Assembly: GCA_050486105.1 (NCBI GenBank)
Contig: JBJHCR010000134.1
Span: 1-15,806, forward strand
Direction: 5' to 3'
Source of the DNA: JAEXNA01 sp050486105
Lineage (GTDB): Bacteria > Vulcanimicrobiota > Xenobia > Xenobiales > JADMJV01
DNA: 15,806 bases
The notes under the pieces are model-generated. The model was not told where the DNA came from. It saw only the letters and a program-made list of their open reading frames with translations, and did no database searches. Shown here piece after piece: positions 8,071-15,559 of the stretch. The position numbers and the translations under genes were made by a program. Position 1 is the stretch's first letter. Each line of letters opens with the position of its first letter.

Positions 8071-9476
8071 GGCGAGGGTCTCATCAACGCGACCAATTGC
8101 TGGAACTGAGACGGGGAAAAACCACCCGCGAGGTAGGTCCTCTTATCTTCGCTTCGGACCTGAAACGGCAGCCGAGGTGCTGCCTGCTCACTAAAGGTCC
8201 GGACATCGCTGGGGTGATCCCAATTGAGGACCCAAAAGAAGGCCAAGCTGTCGGAGTTGGATTCCTTGTAAACCTTCACCCGATCTCCAGCCCAGCCGGA
8301 GCCCACTCGTCGAAAGTTCGGGACTCTATGCTGTTCCAGAAAGGTCCTCAATACGAACTCTCCGCAAACCTCTTCGACCACGGATTCCCAACCCTGGAAG
8401 CGTTCAGGCAGCATAGCGAGATTCGGGATGTCTGGCTCGAAAGCAAAGTAGAGGTACTTCTCGGGAGAAAGGATCGAAGAGGTGCTGCTAGGAGGGGCCA
8501 AATAGGCCTCGTTCACTTCGTCCCAAGAGTCCCCCCACTGACGCAGATAGCTGACGAACTCCCCTCCTGTGTAGTAAGGAAAAATTAGGCTTCTCTGAAA
8601 AAAGAGAGGAGCCTTACCCAGGCCTTCCATCCCAGGAAGGGGCAACGGAAATTTCAGCAGAAGGTCAACCAGGATGTCGGTGTTGGCAACCGTGGTTAAG
8701 CTCCCTGCCGAATCGGCGGGAGTACCCTGACCGTAGTCCAGCATCACGAAGGTGGCATCTCCTTCAACCAGGGCCATGACGGCCAACTGCTGGTCCAAAG
8801 TTGCCTCGGTGGAGATCCGACGGAACATCTCTCGCAAAGGGAAATGTTGCCCCCCTAGAGCGTGATCGAGTTCGTGAATGATGACAATGCTCACGGGATC
8901 ACTGAGCAGTTTGCTGGCCCGACTGATGGCTCTCTCCCTCAAGGAGCGCCCACTGACATCATCGACCAAGAAGAATTTGTCGGACTCGGGATCATAAGCC
9001 CCGGCGACTTGACCGGAATAAAGTTCTTCAAAGAACGGCACATATTGAAAATCGGCGTCCACAAAACCGAGAGCTTTGAGCAAGGACTCAAATTGGAAAG
9101 CCTTCTCAGGGGGATAATCTTTTTGCAGATGATGAGACAAGAAGGTCCTCAGTTCATCCTTCGTCTTGACGTGCCAGGGCGGGAAATAGACGAATTCCAG
9201 GCCCCTTCGCTGTTCGAGATCGAGCATGGTTTCCCGCAGGGGGGCGGCGGCAAGGTTCGAGGCCAAGCCACCCAAAGCTTCGAGAGCGTCGCTGAAATGT
9301 TGGGTTCCCGGAGCCTGCAACACCTGCCGACTGGCCTCGACCATCTCAGACCAGGGAGGGCATTCCGGTTCCACTAAGGCCCCCAAGGGAGCCGACACCA
9401 ACCAACCGCAGGCGGCTAAGACCAAGCTTCTGCAAAGAATCTTCAGCACAGGTTTTGAAGTTCGAATCGATCCCAC
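8067..9476 (-). CDS. Secreted HExxH zinc metallopeptidase-like protein (gluzincin type)
   Basis: The 469-residue form starts at GTG 9476, which has AAAGG 6 nt upstream. An ATG at 9584 would add 36 residues without an SD and would bury the signal sequence; a GTG at 9449 would give an even shorter signal peptide. With the chosen start, residues about 8-34 (KPVLKILCRSLVLAACGWLV) resemble an export signal; LAAC could be a lipobox, although hydrophobic sequence continues after it. The catalytic core is IIHELDHALGGQHF, with HExxH at 201-205, and a probable third zinc ligand E238 in ALVEGDATFVMLDYG 33 residues after the second His. Upstream AGAYDPESDKFFLVDD (159-174) is the beta-strand pattern seen before HExxH in this kind of protein. 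The second half lacks a domain I recognise. Likely acts in the periplasm or at the cell surface. First gene of the yeiH pair and divergent from the pilin operon. Confidence 0.75.
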   Translation of the reverse strand: MGSIRTSKPVLKILCRSLVLAACGWLVSAPLGALVEPECPPWSEMVEASRQVLQAPGTQHFSDALEALGGLASNLAAAPLRETMLDLEQRRGLEFVYFPPWHVKTKDELRTFLSHHLQKDYPPEKAFQFESLLKALGFVDADFQYVPFFEELYSGQVAGAYDPESDKFFLVDDVSGRSLRERAISRASKLLSDPVSIVIIHELDHALGGQHFPLREMFRRISTEATLDQQLAVMALVEGDATFVMLDYGQGTPADSAGSLTTVANTDILVDLLLKFPLPLPGMEGLGKAPLFFQRSLIFPYYTGGEFVSYLRQWGDSWDEVNEAYLAPPSSTSSILSPEKYLYFAFEPDIPNLAMLPERFQGWESVVEEVCGEFVLRTFLEQHRVPNFRRVGSGWAGDRVKVYKESNSDSLAFFWVLNWDHPSDVRTFSEQAAPRLPFQVRSEDKRTYLAGGFSPSQFQQLVALMRPSP

Positions 9477-9635
9477 CCATGGCCTTTGTCCTGAAGGCGG
9501 AATCTCAAACCAGGGTCCAAGGAGTCTAGCCTGGAGAAGGACTCTACCTGGACCCAGGAAGGCTCTTGGCAAACACTTTAACATTTTGGCAATGAAAGGG
9601 GAGCATCAATCCGGGGAAAAACCACAAAAAAGGTT

Positions 9636-9641
9636 TATTAT
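9636..9641 (+). promoter_or_regulatory. Candidate -10 box for the pilin operon
   Basis: TATTAT, one base from the TATAAT consensus, 7 nt before the ATG at 9648. No -35 match is seen at 17 nt spacing (GGGGAA). If real, transcription would begin at or next to the start codon. Confidence 0.25.
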
Positions 9642-9647
9642 GGACCA

Positions 9648-10091
9648 ATGAAATCCCCCGCCAAGCGAAGACTGAGGGGACTGTCCCTAGCTGAAATTGT
9701 GGTGGCTTTGGGCCTGGTGGCTTTAGTGAGCCTGGCTGTTATCGGAGTTTTTTCATCCCTGCTTCTGAGCACCGCAAAAACCTCAACTCAAGCTGGAGCG
9801 GAACTCTTGGCCAAGAGCCTCCTAGACCGAGCGGTCAGGCAAGGCCCTCCCAACTGGAGCACTGGCAACGAAACCATTGCACACCGGTTAGAACTCGGAG
9901 ACAAGCAGGCCCCGACGACGGTTTTCTACCGTATCGAAGTCCAAGCTTTGCAAAAGCATTCCATGGGGGAACTTCATCAAGTCAGCGTCACCGTATTCTG
10001 GGACCAAGAGGGTCAGTCTCAGGGGTATCGAGTCGGTCAGGGTAAGACCTGGGTTGAACAGACTCGAGTAGTGTACATTGATGAGAACTAG
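9648..10091 (+). CDS. Type IV pilin-like pseudopilin (first of operon)
   Basis: A 147-residue prepilin-like protein. A short basic leader MKSPAKRRLRG is followed by LSLAEIVVALGLVALVSLAVIGVFSSLLL: prepilin peptidase cleavage would fall after G11, leaving Leu+1 and the conserved Glu+5 (E16) and a 20-residue hydrophobic helix (12-33). This is the PF07963-type N-methylation motif of type IV pilins and type II secretion pseudopilins. The remainder is a small globular domain ending in beta-rich sequence, similar in size to minor pseudopilins such as PilV/GspI, but I do not assign a subfamily. The start ATG at 9648 is forced by the leader; the poor SD (AAGG 14 nt away) is notable. Its 3' end overlaps the next gene by 11 nt. 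It is exported to the inner membrane and assembled into a pilus or pseudopilus. Confidence 0.85.
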   Translation: MKSPAKRRLRGLSLAEIVVALGLVALVSLAVIGVFSSLLLSTAKTSTQAGAELLAKSLLDRAVRQGPPNWSTGNETIAHRLELGDKQAPTTVFYRIEVQALQKHSMGELHQVSVTVFWDQEGQSQGYRVGQGKTWVEQTRVVYIDEN

Positions 10092-10770
10092 GGTTGTCAC
10101 CATTGCGGGGTTCACCGTAGCTGAGAGCTTGGTGTCGATATTTGCTTTCATTTTCATTCTGGGCTCGGTTTTTCTTCTCTTCAGCATAAGCTACCGAGGT
10201 TTTGTGCTGTCTCAGACTCGCCAAGACATCCAAAATGAAGTCCTCCGAGCTAGACAATGGCTGGAGCAAGATTTTTCTCTCACCCACCTCGGTTCTATCG
10301 GAATATTGCCCCGGCAATTTTCGAGCTACGGAGAATCCGTTTCCCGGGATGCCGTCTGCGCCCTCACCGTTTCCGAATGGAGCGACGATAACAACTTTTT
10401 TCCCACGGGACTGCCTCGATGGAATAGGTATGTGATCTATTACGCCACCCAGGAGTCTTCGGGCCGACTGATCCGCCAAGTGATCGACCCCCAGGGGATG
10501 GACCCTCCCCTGATTATCCGGCCCTACCCGAAGCTTTACTCGGTCCAACCCATCGAATCTCTAGACCCGACAGAGATCGTCTCAAGCAGACAACTGGCAA
10601 GCGATGTGGTAGAATTTAGCTGTCGACTAGATCTTCGAGAGCAAAGTCTGTGGCAAGTCTTGAAAGTGAGAAAAAGGGGGGGGCGAGCTACCCAGGGTCT
10701 GAAGCAAACCGACCAAGTCATAGAAGCGACCTTCCGCTGGGATCCTCTAAACACCGCTCCAAGACTATGA
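10081..10770 (+). CDS. Type IV pilin-like pseudopilin (PilW/GspJ-like, second of operon)
   Basis: A 229-residue protein starting at ATG 10081, 11 nt inside the end of the previous gene; a TTG directly before it is a less likely start. The leader MRTRVVTIAG precedes FTVAESLVSIFAFIFILGSVFLLFS: cleavage after G10 with Phe+1 and Glu+5 (E15), and a hydrophobic helix at about 11-33. Size and position after a shorter pilin fit PilW/GspJ-type minor pseudopilins, and the downstream segment LSQTRQDIQNEVLRARQWLEQDF continues the amphipathic N-terminal helix seen in that group. The C-terminal domain is not recognisable by eye. It overlaps the next gene by 4 nt (ATGA, 10767-10770), implying translational coupling along the three-gene operon. 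Confidence 0.83.
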   Translation: MRTRVVTIAGFTVAESLVSIFAFIFILGSVFLLFSISYRGFVLSQTRQDIQNEVLRARQWLEQDFSLTHLGSIGILPRQFSSYGESVSRDAVCALTVSEWSDDNNFFPTGLPRWNRYVIYYATQESSGRLIRQVIDPQGMDPPLIIRPYPKLYSVQPIESLDPTEIVSSRQLASDVVEFSCRLDLREQSLWQVLKVRKRGGRATQGLKQTDQVIEATFRWDPLNTAPRL

Positions 10771-12500
10771 AATCGAGAACTTTTACAGACACTCGATTGT
10801 TCCCTAGAAGAGGGATCGCTCTGATCACCGTGCTCTTGGTTATGACCTTGTGCAGCATGCTCCTTGGAGCCTTCTTGGTCAATCATCGAGGATTCATCGT
10901 GGCCTTCCGCGGAGGACAAGATCGAGACCTCATCTCCAGTCTGACCAAATCCCTGAACGAGTACTGCCGGTTCAAGCTCGAGGAAGACCGAAACTGGGGG
11001 AGTTCCTTTTCTTCGGTTAGAGTCTCGGTCGTTGGCAAACTCACCATACGCGAACTGGTCACCGATGGCCCAGTCTCCTACTTGGAAGGGCGCTGCAACA
11101 GCAGCGGAGCAAGTTTCACCGTGGGGATCACGAACAATATGCAGTCCGATGCTGCTGGCTTCGAGAATATTCCCCCTCATGCATGCCGGCTCAGGATAGT
11201 TGTGAAGAAAGGGGCTGCTCAAGGGGGAGCTATAACCTTGCTGCAGCGAGCAGCATTTTTTGACTCTTCGGCGGTGGCCTCAGAGCAGATTCGCATCGAT
11301 TCCAATTACATTTCTCTGGAAAGTCGCGACCCCATTAGGAATCAGATTCGCTCCCTTGGAAGTATGGAACTCGGCCGTCTCAAGAATCGTGGTGGAGACG
11401 ACAGATACAGTTTCCGGCCAGGCGAAGAAAGCCTGAACTCTAGCCGGGGTACGGTTTGGGCTAAAGGAGCCATCAATCTCAGGGATGGGGAGGGCAACAG
11501 CGACACTTTGGAACAGGCCGCCAACGCCACCGGAGCCCAATGGATCGATCAAGCTTCTACCCACTATGATATCCCCCAGCTCACCCTGAGTGACCTCGAT
11601 GTGGCTGAGGACCGCCGTCCACTCAGCATCGATCCTGGCACCTACATGTTTACCAGGTCTCCTCTGTTAGTAAGGATGCAGGGGTCCTCCGAGTGGATAA
11701 CCCTAAACACTCCGATTCCCATGCTCGAACATTGGGACGGGGACTATAAGGCTAGTAACATTGAGGAAGTCCACTTCTTAGAAGCCGACCTCCGCCAGGC
11801 GATGCGAGACCAAGGGCTAGACCCTCTCATCCGAGCGGATGTCGCCCATCTAGAGCAACCCGGAACTCCGGTCCGCTCGCGTTTCTTCGTTGAAGACAAC
11901 TTCCCACTGCAGGAAGGTATGAGGATCAATCTGCGAGAGAAGCGAATTGTCATCGACGCTGATCGCCAGGCTACCGTCGGTGGCGATTTTCGAGTAGGAA
12001 CCGACCAATGGGACTTAGTTCCCGAGTTGAATTTTGCCTCGGTCACCGACTGGTCCAAGAGAGGCACCTTGAGTGCAACAGGCGACCTGACCATCCAAGG
12101 TCGGGTTAAGGGCGTCGGCAATCTGCTAGCCGGCAACAACCTCACTATCGCGCCCAACTCTGTCGACCAGGACGCCTCTGATGACTCCAACATTGCACTC
12201 TTCGCCGGTAATGATGTCACCATTCGTCCTCCGAGCTCCGCCTGGATCCCCAGCGAGCATGTGCAGTTTCGAGGTCTGGTGTACGCCGAGAACAACTTTC
12301 ACTTTCAAGCGGGTTGGGCGGCAGAACGCCGGCAAACCCTGAGTATCGAAGGCGCCCTGGTGGCCCGCTCCGGCTCCATCAATGTTTCCGACGCCAATGA
12401 AACTCGTCTCATTTACAACCCTGAATTCCTCGAAGACCTGCTCCGCCGATGGTACGACGAACGAAGCCAAGTTGAACTGATCAGTTGGCGACCGCTTTAG
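10767..12500 (+). CDS. PilX/GspK-like large pilin-related protein with repetitive beta-rich C-terminus
   Basis: A 577-residue protein whose ATG overlaps the upstream stop (ATGA). The reading frame is open further 5' but that part lies within the previous gene. The N-terminus RRGIALITVLLVMTLCSMLLGAFLV (14-38) is a prepilin-type segment cleavable after G16, but position +5 is Thr21 rather than Glu, as in GspK and PilX proteins. GIALITVLLV is very close to GspK N-termini. The C-terminal third (about 432-565) has repeated short units: LSATGDLTIQG, NLLAGNNLTIAP, ALFAGNDVTIRPP, GLVYAENNFHFQAG, LSIEGALVARSGSINV. These suggest a beta-roll or DUF7305-like fold related to the left-edge gene at 3-942. 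Role inferred: tip or surface component of the pseudopilus made by this operon. Confidence 0.78.
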   Translation: MKSRTFTDTRLFPRRGIALITVLLVMTLCSMLLGAFLVNHRGFIVAFRGGQDRDLISSLTKSLNEYCRFKLEEDRNWGSSFSSVRVSVVGKLTIRELVTDGPVSYLEGRCNSSGASFTVGITNNMQSDAAGFENIPPHACRLRIVVKKGAAQGGAITLLQRAAFFDSSAVASEQIRIDSNYISLESRDPIRNQIRSLGSMELGRLKNRGGDDRYSFRPGEESLNSSRGTVWAKGAINLRDGEGNSDTLEQAANATGAQWIDQASTHYDIPQLTLSDLDVAEDRRPLSIDPGTYMFTRSPLLVRMQGSSEWITLNTPIPMLEHWDGDYKASNIEEVHFLEADLRQAMRDQGLDPLIRADVAHLEQPGTPVRSRFFVEDNFPLQEGMRINLREKRIVIDADRQATVGGDFRVGTDQWDLVPELNFASVTDWSKRGTLSATGDLTIQGRVKGVGNLLAGNNLTIAPNSVDQDASDDSNIALFAGNDVTIRPPSSAWIPSEHVQFRGLVYAENNFHFQAGWAAERRQTLSIEGALVARSGSINVSDANETRLIYNPEFLEDLLRRWYDERSQVELISWRPL

Positions 12501-12750
12501 ACTGAATCGCCTGCCGGGTTCCGAGAGGACTGGCGATTCCTAGAAACTCTCGCAGGAAGTCGACTTCAAGGCATGAAGCGATGTCACACAAGCCGAATTC
12601 GCGAGGCTTTCTCCCGGTCATCAACCAGCTCGGCTCTCGACTTGGTATCTCGTTGGGAGCGGCAGGCGAGGTTCCCATCTCGCTTTGGCCAAGCTTCTTG
12701 AAGACCGCAGGACACTTCGAACTAAGACTTAAGGATTCTGGGAATACAGC
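12501..12750. other. Intergenic region between the pilin operon and SulP gene
   Basis: No convincing gene. It holds a perfect 8-bp inverted repeat GAATCGCC/GGCGATTC (12504-12511 and 12532-12539) with a 20-nt loop, 4 bp after the pilin-operon stop, but no T tract follows it. It may be an mRNA 3' structure. The SulP promoter should lie in the remainder; I see no strong -35/-10 pair. Confidence 0.5.
12504..12539 (+). repeat. Inverted repeat just after the pilin operon
   Basis: 8-bp perfect arms (12504-12511 and 12532-12539) around a 20-nt loop, immediately 3' of the stop at 12498-12500. Position suggests a transcript-end hairpin; lack of a U tract argues against a standard intrinsic terminator. 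Confidence 0.4.
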
Positions 12751-14415
12751 ATGGGTTTCGACACAAAACATCTTAAGGGCGATCTGAGCGGCGGCTTCGT
12801 AGCAGCCATCATCGCCTTACCCTTGGCACTGGCCTTCGGAGTTCAATCCGGTTTGGGTGCCGAAGCGGGGCTTTACGGAGCGATCGCTGTCGGCATTTTT
12901 GCCGCCTTGTTCGGTGGGACACCCACCCAGGCCTCAGGGCCCACGGGGCCTATGACGGTGATCGCTGCAACCATTCTCGTTTTTGCCTCTTCGGTCGCAG
13001 GCACTCCTGAAGAACGGATAGGGATCGTTCTGTTGAGCTTTCTGGCTGCGGGTGCCTTACAAATTGTGCTCGGCCTCCTTGGGGTGGGACAGTACATTCG
13101 CTACTTCCCATATCCCGTGATTTCAGGCTTCATGAGTGGCGTTGGACTGATCATTATCATCCTGCAGCTGTGGCCGCTTCTAGGCGAGACCTCACCCAAG
13201 TCCACCATAGCCGTTTTCACCAAGATGGCAAGCCCTCCGTCGGACCTCAACTGGGCCGCTTTAGGGGTAGGGCTTCTCACCCTGGTGGTCAATTACGTTT
13301 TCCCGCACATCACCAAGAAGGTCCCTTCAGTGCTGGTGGCTCTTTTGGTTGGCACTGGCGTGGCTCACCTTCTCAAGCTTGACGTCCCGGTCATCGGCGA
13401 TATCCCCTCAGGACTTCCAGCCCTCAAGGTCGGGGACATGCTGGCGGTATCGCCGGAGCACTACGTGATCATCTTCAAATTTGGGCTAACTTTAGCGATT
13501 CTCGGAGCCATCGACTCCCTCCTAACCTCAGTGATCGCCGACAATATCACCAAGGACCGTCACGACAGTCGGAAAGAGTTGATCGGTCAGGGGATCGGGA
13601 ACATGGTTGCTGCGGTCTTTGGTGGCCTGCCCGGTGCGGGAGCAACCAAGGGCACCGTGGTGGCCATCAATGCCGGTGCCAAGACCCGGATAGCCGGGAT
13701 TTCGCACGGAGTTTTCCAGTTGATGGCTCTGTTGGGAGCCGGAAAACTGGTGGCTTTTATCCCCCATAGTGTCCTCGCTGGTCTGCTGATCTCCGTGGGC
13801 GTCGCCATCATCGATTATCGCGGATTGCGGCACATCAAGCACATCCCTCGGGCCGACTCTGCGGTCATGCTGGTGGTATTGGTGTGGACCGTCTTTGGCA
13901 ACCTGATCTACGCCGTGGCTATGGGTATCGTTCTGGCCAGCATACTTTTCATGAAGAAAGTCGGCGATCTCGCGGAAGCGGGTACGGTGGTGCGTAAACT
14001 CGAAAAAGAAGAGCCCTGGAACGACGAAGGTTCTATAGGGGAGCTAGACACAATTTACATTAAGCACCTCGATGGGCCTTTGTTCTTCGGCTTCAGCGCC
14101 CAGTTTCGAACGATCGCCGAAGCGCTACCCAAAGAGATCACCCTGCTGATCATCCGTATGGAGCGAGTTCCCTACATCGACCAGTCAGGATTATACACCC
14201 TGGAAGAAGCGGTCTTGAACCTGACCAAATCGGGCAAGAAAGTGGCCTTCACCGGCCTGCAGGCCCAGTGTGAGGATATGCTCAAGAAGATCAGGGTGAT
14301 CCCAGAGTTGGTCCCCGAAGAGCAGACCTTCGAAAACTTTGAAGCGTGCCGCGTGTGGATACGAACCTTCAAAGACATCCCTCAGGACTCCGACCCCCCC
14401 CAAGACCAAGCTTGA
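12751..14415 (+). CDS. SulP family anion transporter with STAS domain, BicA-like
   Basis: A 554-residue SulP/SLC26 transporter. Membrane part (about 12-402): GDLSGGFVAAIIALPLALAFG (10-30), GGTPTQASGPTGPMTVIAA (55-73), YPVISGFMSGVGLII (121-135), LGAIDSLLTSVIADNIT (251-267), ELIGQGIGNMVAAVFGGLPGAGATKGTVV (276-304). The STAS domain (about 430-543) keeps the DQSG motif with Ser479. From memory the closest well-known relative is cyanobacterial BicA, a Na+-dependent bicarbonate transporter: BicA Na+-site residues D258 and T262 correspond to D255 and T259 here, and G300-A301-T302 to G297-A298-T299. K300 follows, where BicA has Met. Likely substrate bicarbonate or sulfate, in the cytoplasmic membrane. 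ATG 12751 has a weak GGGA 8-9 nt upstream. The universal stress gene follows 104 bp downstream. Confidence 0.93.
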   Translation: MGFDTKHLKGDLSGGFVAAIIALPLALAFGVQSGLGAEAGLYGAIAVGIFAALFGGTPTQASGPTGPMTVIAATILVFASSVAGTPEERIGIVLLSFLAAGALQIVLGLLGVGQYIRYFPYPVISGFMSGVGLIIIILQLWPLLGETSPKSTIAVFTKMASPPSDLNWAALGVGLLTLVVNYVFPHITKKVPSVLVALLVGTGVAHLLKLDVPVIGDIPSGLPALKVGDMLAVSPEHYVIIFKFGLTLAILGAIDSLLTSVIADNITKDRHDSRKELIGQGIGNMVAAVFGGLPGAGATKGTVVAINAGAKTRIAGISHGVFQLMALLGAGKLVAFIPHSVLAGLLISVGVAIIDYRGLRHIKHIPRADSAVMLVVLVWTVFGNLIYAVAMGIVLASILFMKKVGDLAEAGTVVRKLEKEEPWNDEGSIGELDTIYIKHLDGPLFFGFSAQFRTIAEALPKEITLLIIRMERVPYIDQSGLYTLEEAVLNLTKSGKKVAFTGLQAQCEDMLKKIRVIPELVPEEQTFENFEACRVWIRTFKDIPQDSDPPQDQA

Positions 14416-14453
14416 CTTCCACGATCGACGAGCTCAGCAAAATAGCGGAAAGG

Positions 14454-14502
14454 ACCTGGAGCGCAGCCAAGCTAAACGAGCCCAATGGCTGTCCGTCCAG
14501 GT
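14454..14502 (+). promoter_or_regulatory. Nested hairpin in the leader of the universal stress gene
   Basis: ACCTGGA (14454-14460) pairs with TCCAGGT (14496-14502); inside it CAGCCA (14464-14469) pairs with TGGCTG (14486-14491). The result is a 7-bp plus 6-bp stem separated by a 3x4 internal loop, with a 16-nt apical loop. It ends 3 nt before the GAGGTGA ribosome binding site. There is no T tract. It may be a translation- or stability-controlling leader structure or an mRNA processing site between SulP and Usp. Confidence 0.4.
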
Positions 14503-14505
14503 ATT

Positions 14506-14512
14506 GAGGTGA
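14506..14512 (+). promoter_or_regulatory. Ribosome binding site of the universal stress gene
   Basis: GAGGTGA, a good Shine-Dalgarno 7 nt before ATG 14520. It fixes the start of the universal stress gene and lies directly after the nested hairpin. Confidence 0.75.
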
Positions 14513-14519
14513 CAGCACA

Positions 14520-15362
14520 ATGACAACTTATCTGGTACCCCTCGACGGGTCTCCCTTAGGCGAGACGGCCCTCCCCTGGGCAAAACTGCTTGCAGGCGAA
14601 ACCCAGAAAATTCACCTACTGCGCTGCTTGAATCCCCTTTCTGCTGCCTATCCCTTCCAGGGGGGTGCAAATGCACCCAAGGTCACGGTTAAGTTTGAAG
14701 AACTCCTGGTCACTGCTGGGGAGTATCTCGACCAGGTTACCCAGACCCACAGTCTCGCCAACACCGAGCGCACAGCCAAGGAGGGCAAAGCTGCGGAAAC
14801 CATCCTCGCAGAAAGTCAATCAGATGAGGTGGAAGCCATCGTCTTGAGCAGCCACGGAGCAGGTGGGCTAGGAAAATGGTTGGTAGGCTCGGTCACCTCA
14901 AAAGTCCTGAAGGGCAGCACTAAACCCGTGTTCGTGGTGAGGGCCGAACAGTCGGCGAAGCCACCCCAGATCAAGAAGATCGTTGTCTGCCTCGACGGCT
15001 CACCATTGGCCGAACGGGGCTTGATTTGGGCGGCTCAACTCGCTCAACGTTTTCAGGCAGAAATAAAACTTATCCAGGTTGTCAACCATCAAGAACACTC
15101 ACCTTCGGCCCTCAAAGAGTCTCTGGATGAGAGTGCCTCCTACCTGAAAGTCCAAGCAAAACGTTTCCCCGAGTTGAAAATCGAAACCGCAGTTCGAACT
15201 GCGGGTATACTTGAGGGAGTCCTGAAGGAGTCCAGTGGATATGACCTGACTATTGTCAGCAGTCACGGCCACGGAGGATTTCAGCGCTGGCTCCTTGGTA
15301 GCCTGACGGAAAAAATTCTCAACCGTGGGCAAACCACGCTGCTAGTCATTCCGTCCGAATAG
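14520..15362 (+). CDS. Tandem-domain universal stress protein (UspA family)
   Basis: A 280-residue protein made of two Usp domains (about 1-142 and 151-279). Each begins with a beta strand carrying the conserved Asp (LVPLDGSPLGETAL, 5-18; IVVCLDGSPLAERGL, 154-168) and ends with the ATP-binding glycine motif G-2x-G-9x-G(S/T): SSHGAGGLGKWLVGSVTSKVL (110-130) and SSHGHGGFQRWLLGSLTEKIL (247-267). Both nucleotide-binding motifs look intact, so this should be an ATP-binding, dimer-like cytoplasmic Usp. It lies 104 bp behind a SulP transporter in the same direction; Usp genes next to transporters often encode proteins that tune the transporter, so regulation of the SulP protein is a reasonable inference. 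A good ribosome binding site (14506-14512) sets the start. Confidence 0.93.
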   Translation: MTTYLVPLDGSPLGETALPWAKLLAGETQKIHLLRCLNPLSAAYPFQGGANAPKVTVKFEELLVTAGEYLDQVTQTHSLANTERTAKEGKAAETILAESQSDEVEAIVLSSHGAGGLGKWLVGSVTSKVLKGSTKPVFVVRAEQSAKPPQIKKIVVCLDGSPLAERGLIWAAQLAQRFQAEIKLIQVVNHQEHSPSALKESLDESASYLKVQAKRFPELKIETAVRTAGILEGVLKESSGYDLTIVSSHGHGGFQRWLLGSLTEKILNRGQTTLLVIPSE

Positions 15363-15390
15363 ATAGCGGCATTCGCGCCGTCCATCTTAA

Positions 15391-15411
15391 CTAGGAGGCT
15401 GCTGATTTAAT
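15391..15411 (+). repeat. Left CTAG plus terminal inverted repeat of element A
   Basis: CTAG followed by the 17-bp end of element A. It differs from the reverse complement of 15539-15559 at one base (position 16 of 21). Confidence 0.9.
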
Positions 15412-15538
15412 CGGACCGAGCGAGACGAAGGACATTTTGTTCAGGCGAAACCGGGTGATTTTGAGTAATATACGGAAATATTTCCAACAATCAAACGATT
15501 TTGCATGGACAATAATGGACGAGTCTCGCGACGCGGAG

Positions 15539-15559
15539 ATTAATTCAGCAGCCTCCTAG
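15539..15559 (-). repeat. Right terminal inverted repeat of element A plus CTAG
   Basis: Reverse-complement partner of 15391-15411. Its terminal CTAG (15556-15559) also serves as the left flank of element B. Confidence 0.9.

Larger units (their letters stand above)
15391..15559. mobile_element. MITE-like element A, CTAG-flanked
   Basis: A 161-bp segment (15395-15555) with 17-bp terminal inverted repeats: left 15395-15411, right 15539-15555, 16 of 17 identical, beginning GAGGCTGCTGA. CTAG stands directly outside each end (15391-15394 and 15556-15559). Weaker complementarity continues inward, for example GCGAGAC near 15419 against GTCTCGC near 15522. The centre contains GGAAATATTTCC (15474-15485). 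No open frame of note. CTAG duplication is characteristic of IS5-group transposition (C(T/A)AG targets), so A is best read as a transposase-less derivative of such an IS. The CTAG duplications are counted in the boundaries given. Confidence 0.8.

Noticed and set aside
10536..11222. 228-codon open frame on the minus strand
   Set aside because: It overlaps two coupled pilin-like genes on the opposite strand; no motif, no ribosome binding site.
12504..12545. tRNA-like stem with GGTTCCGAG resembling a T-loop
   Set aside because: No acceptor, D or anticodon arm can be built around it; the sequence deviates from the T-loop consensus.
12481..12787. Small open frames on both strands in the gap before SulP (96 and 68 codons)
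   Set aside because: Neither has a recognisable domain or a good ribosome binding site, and both run into the neighbouring genes.
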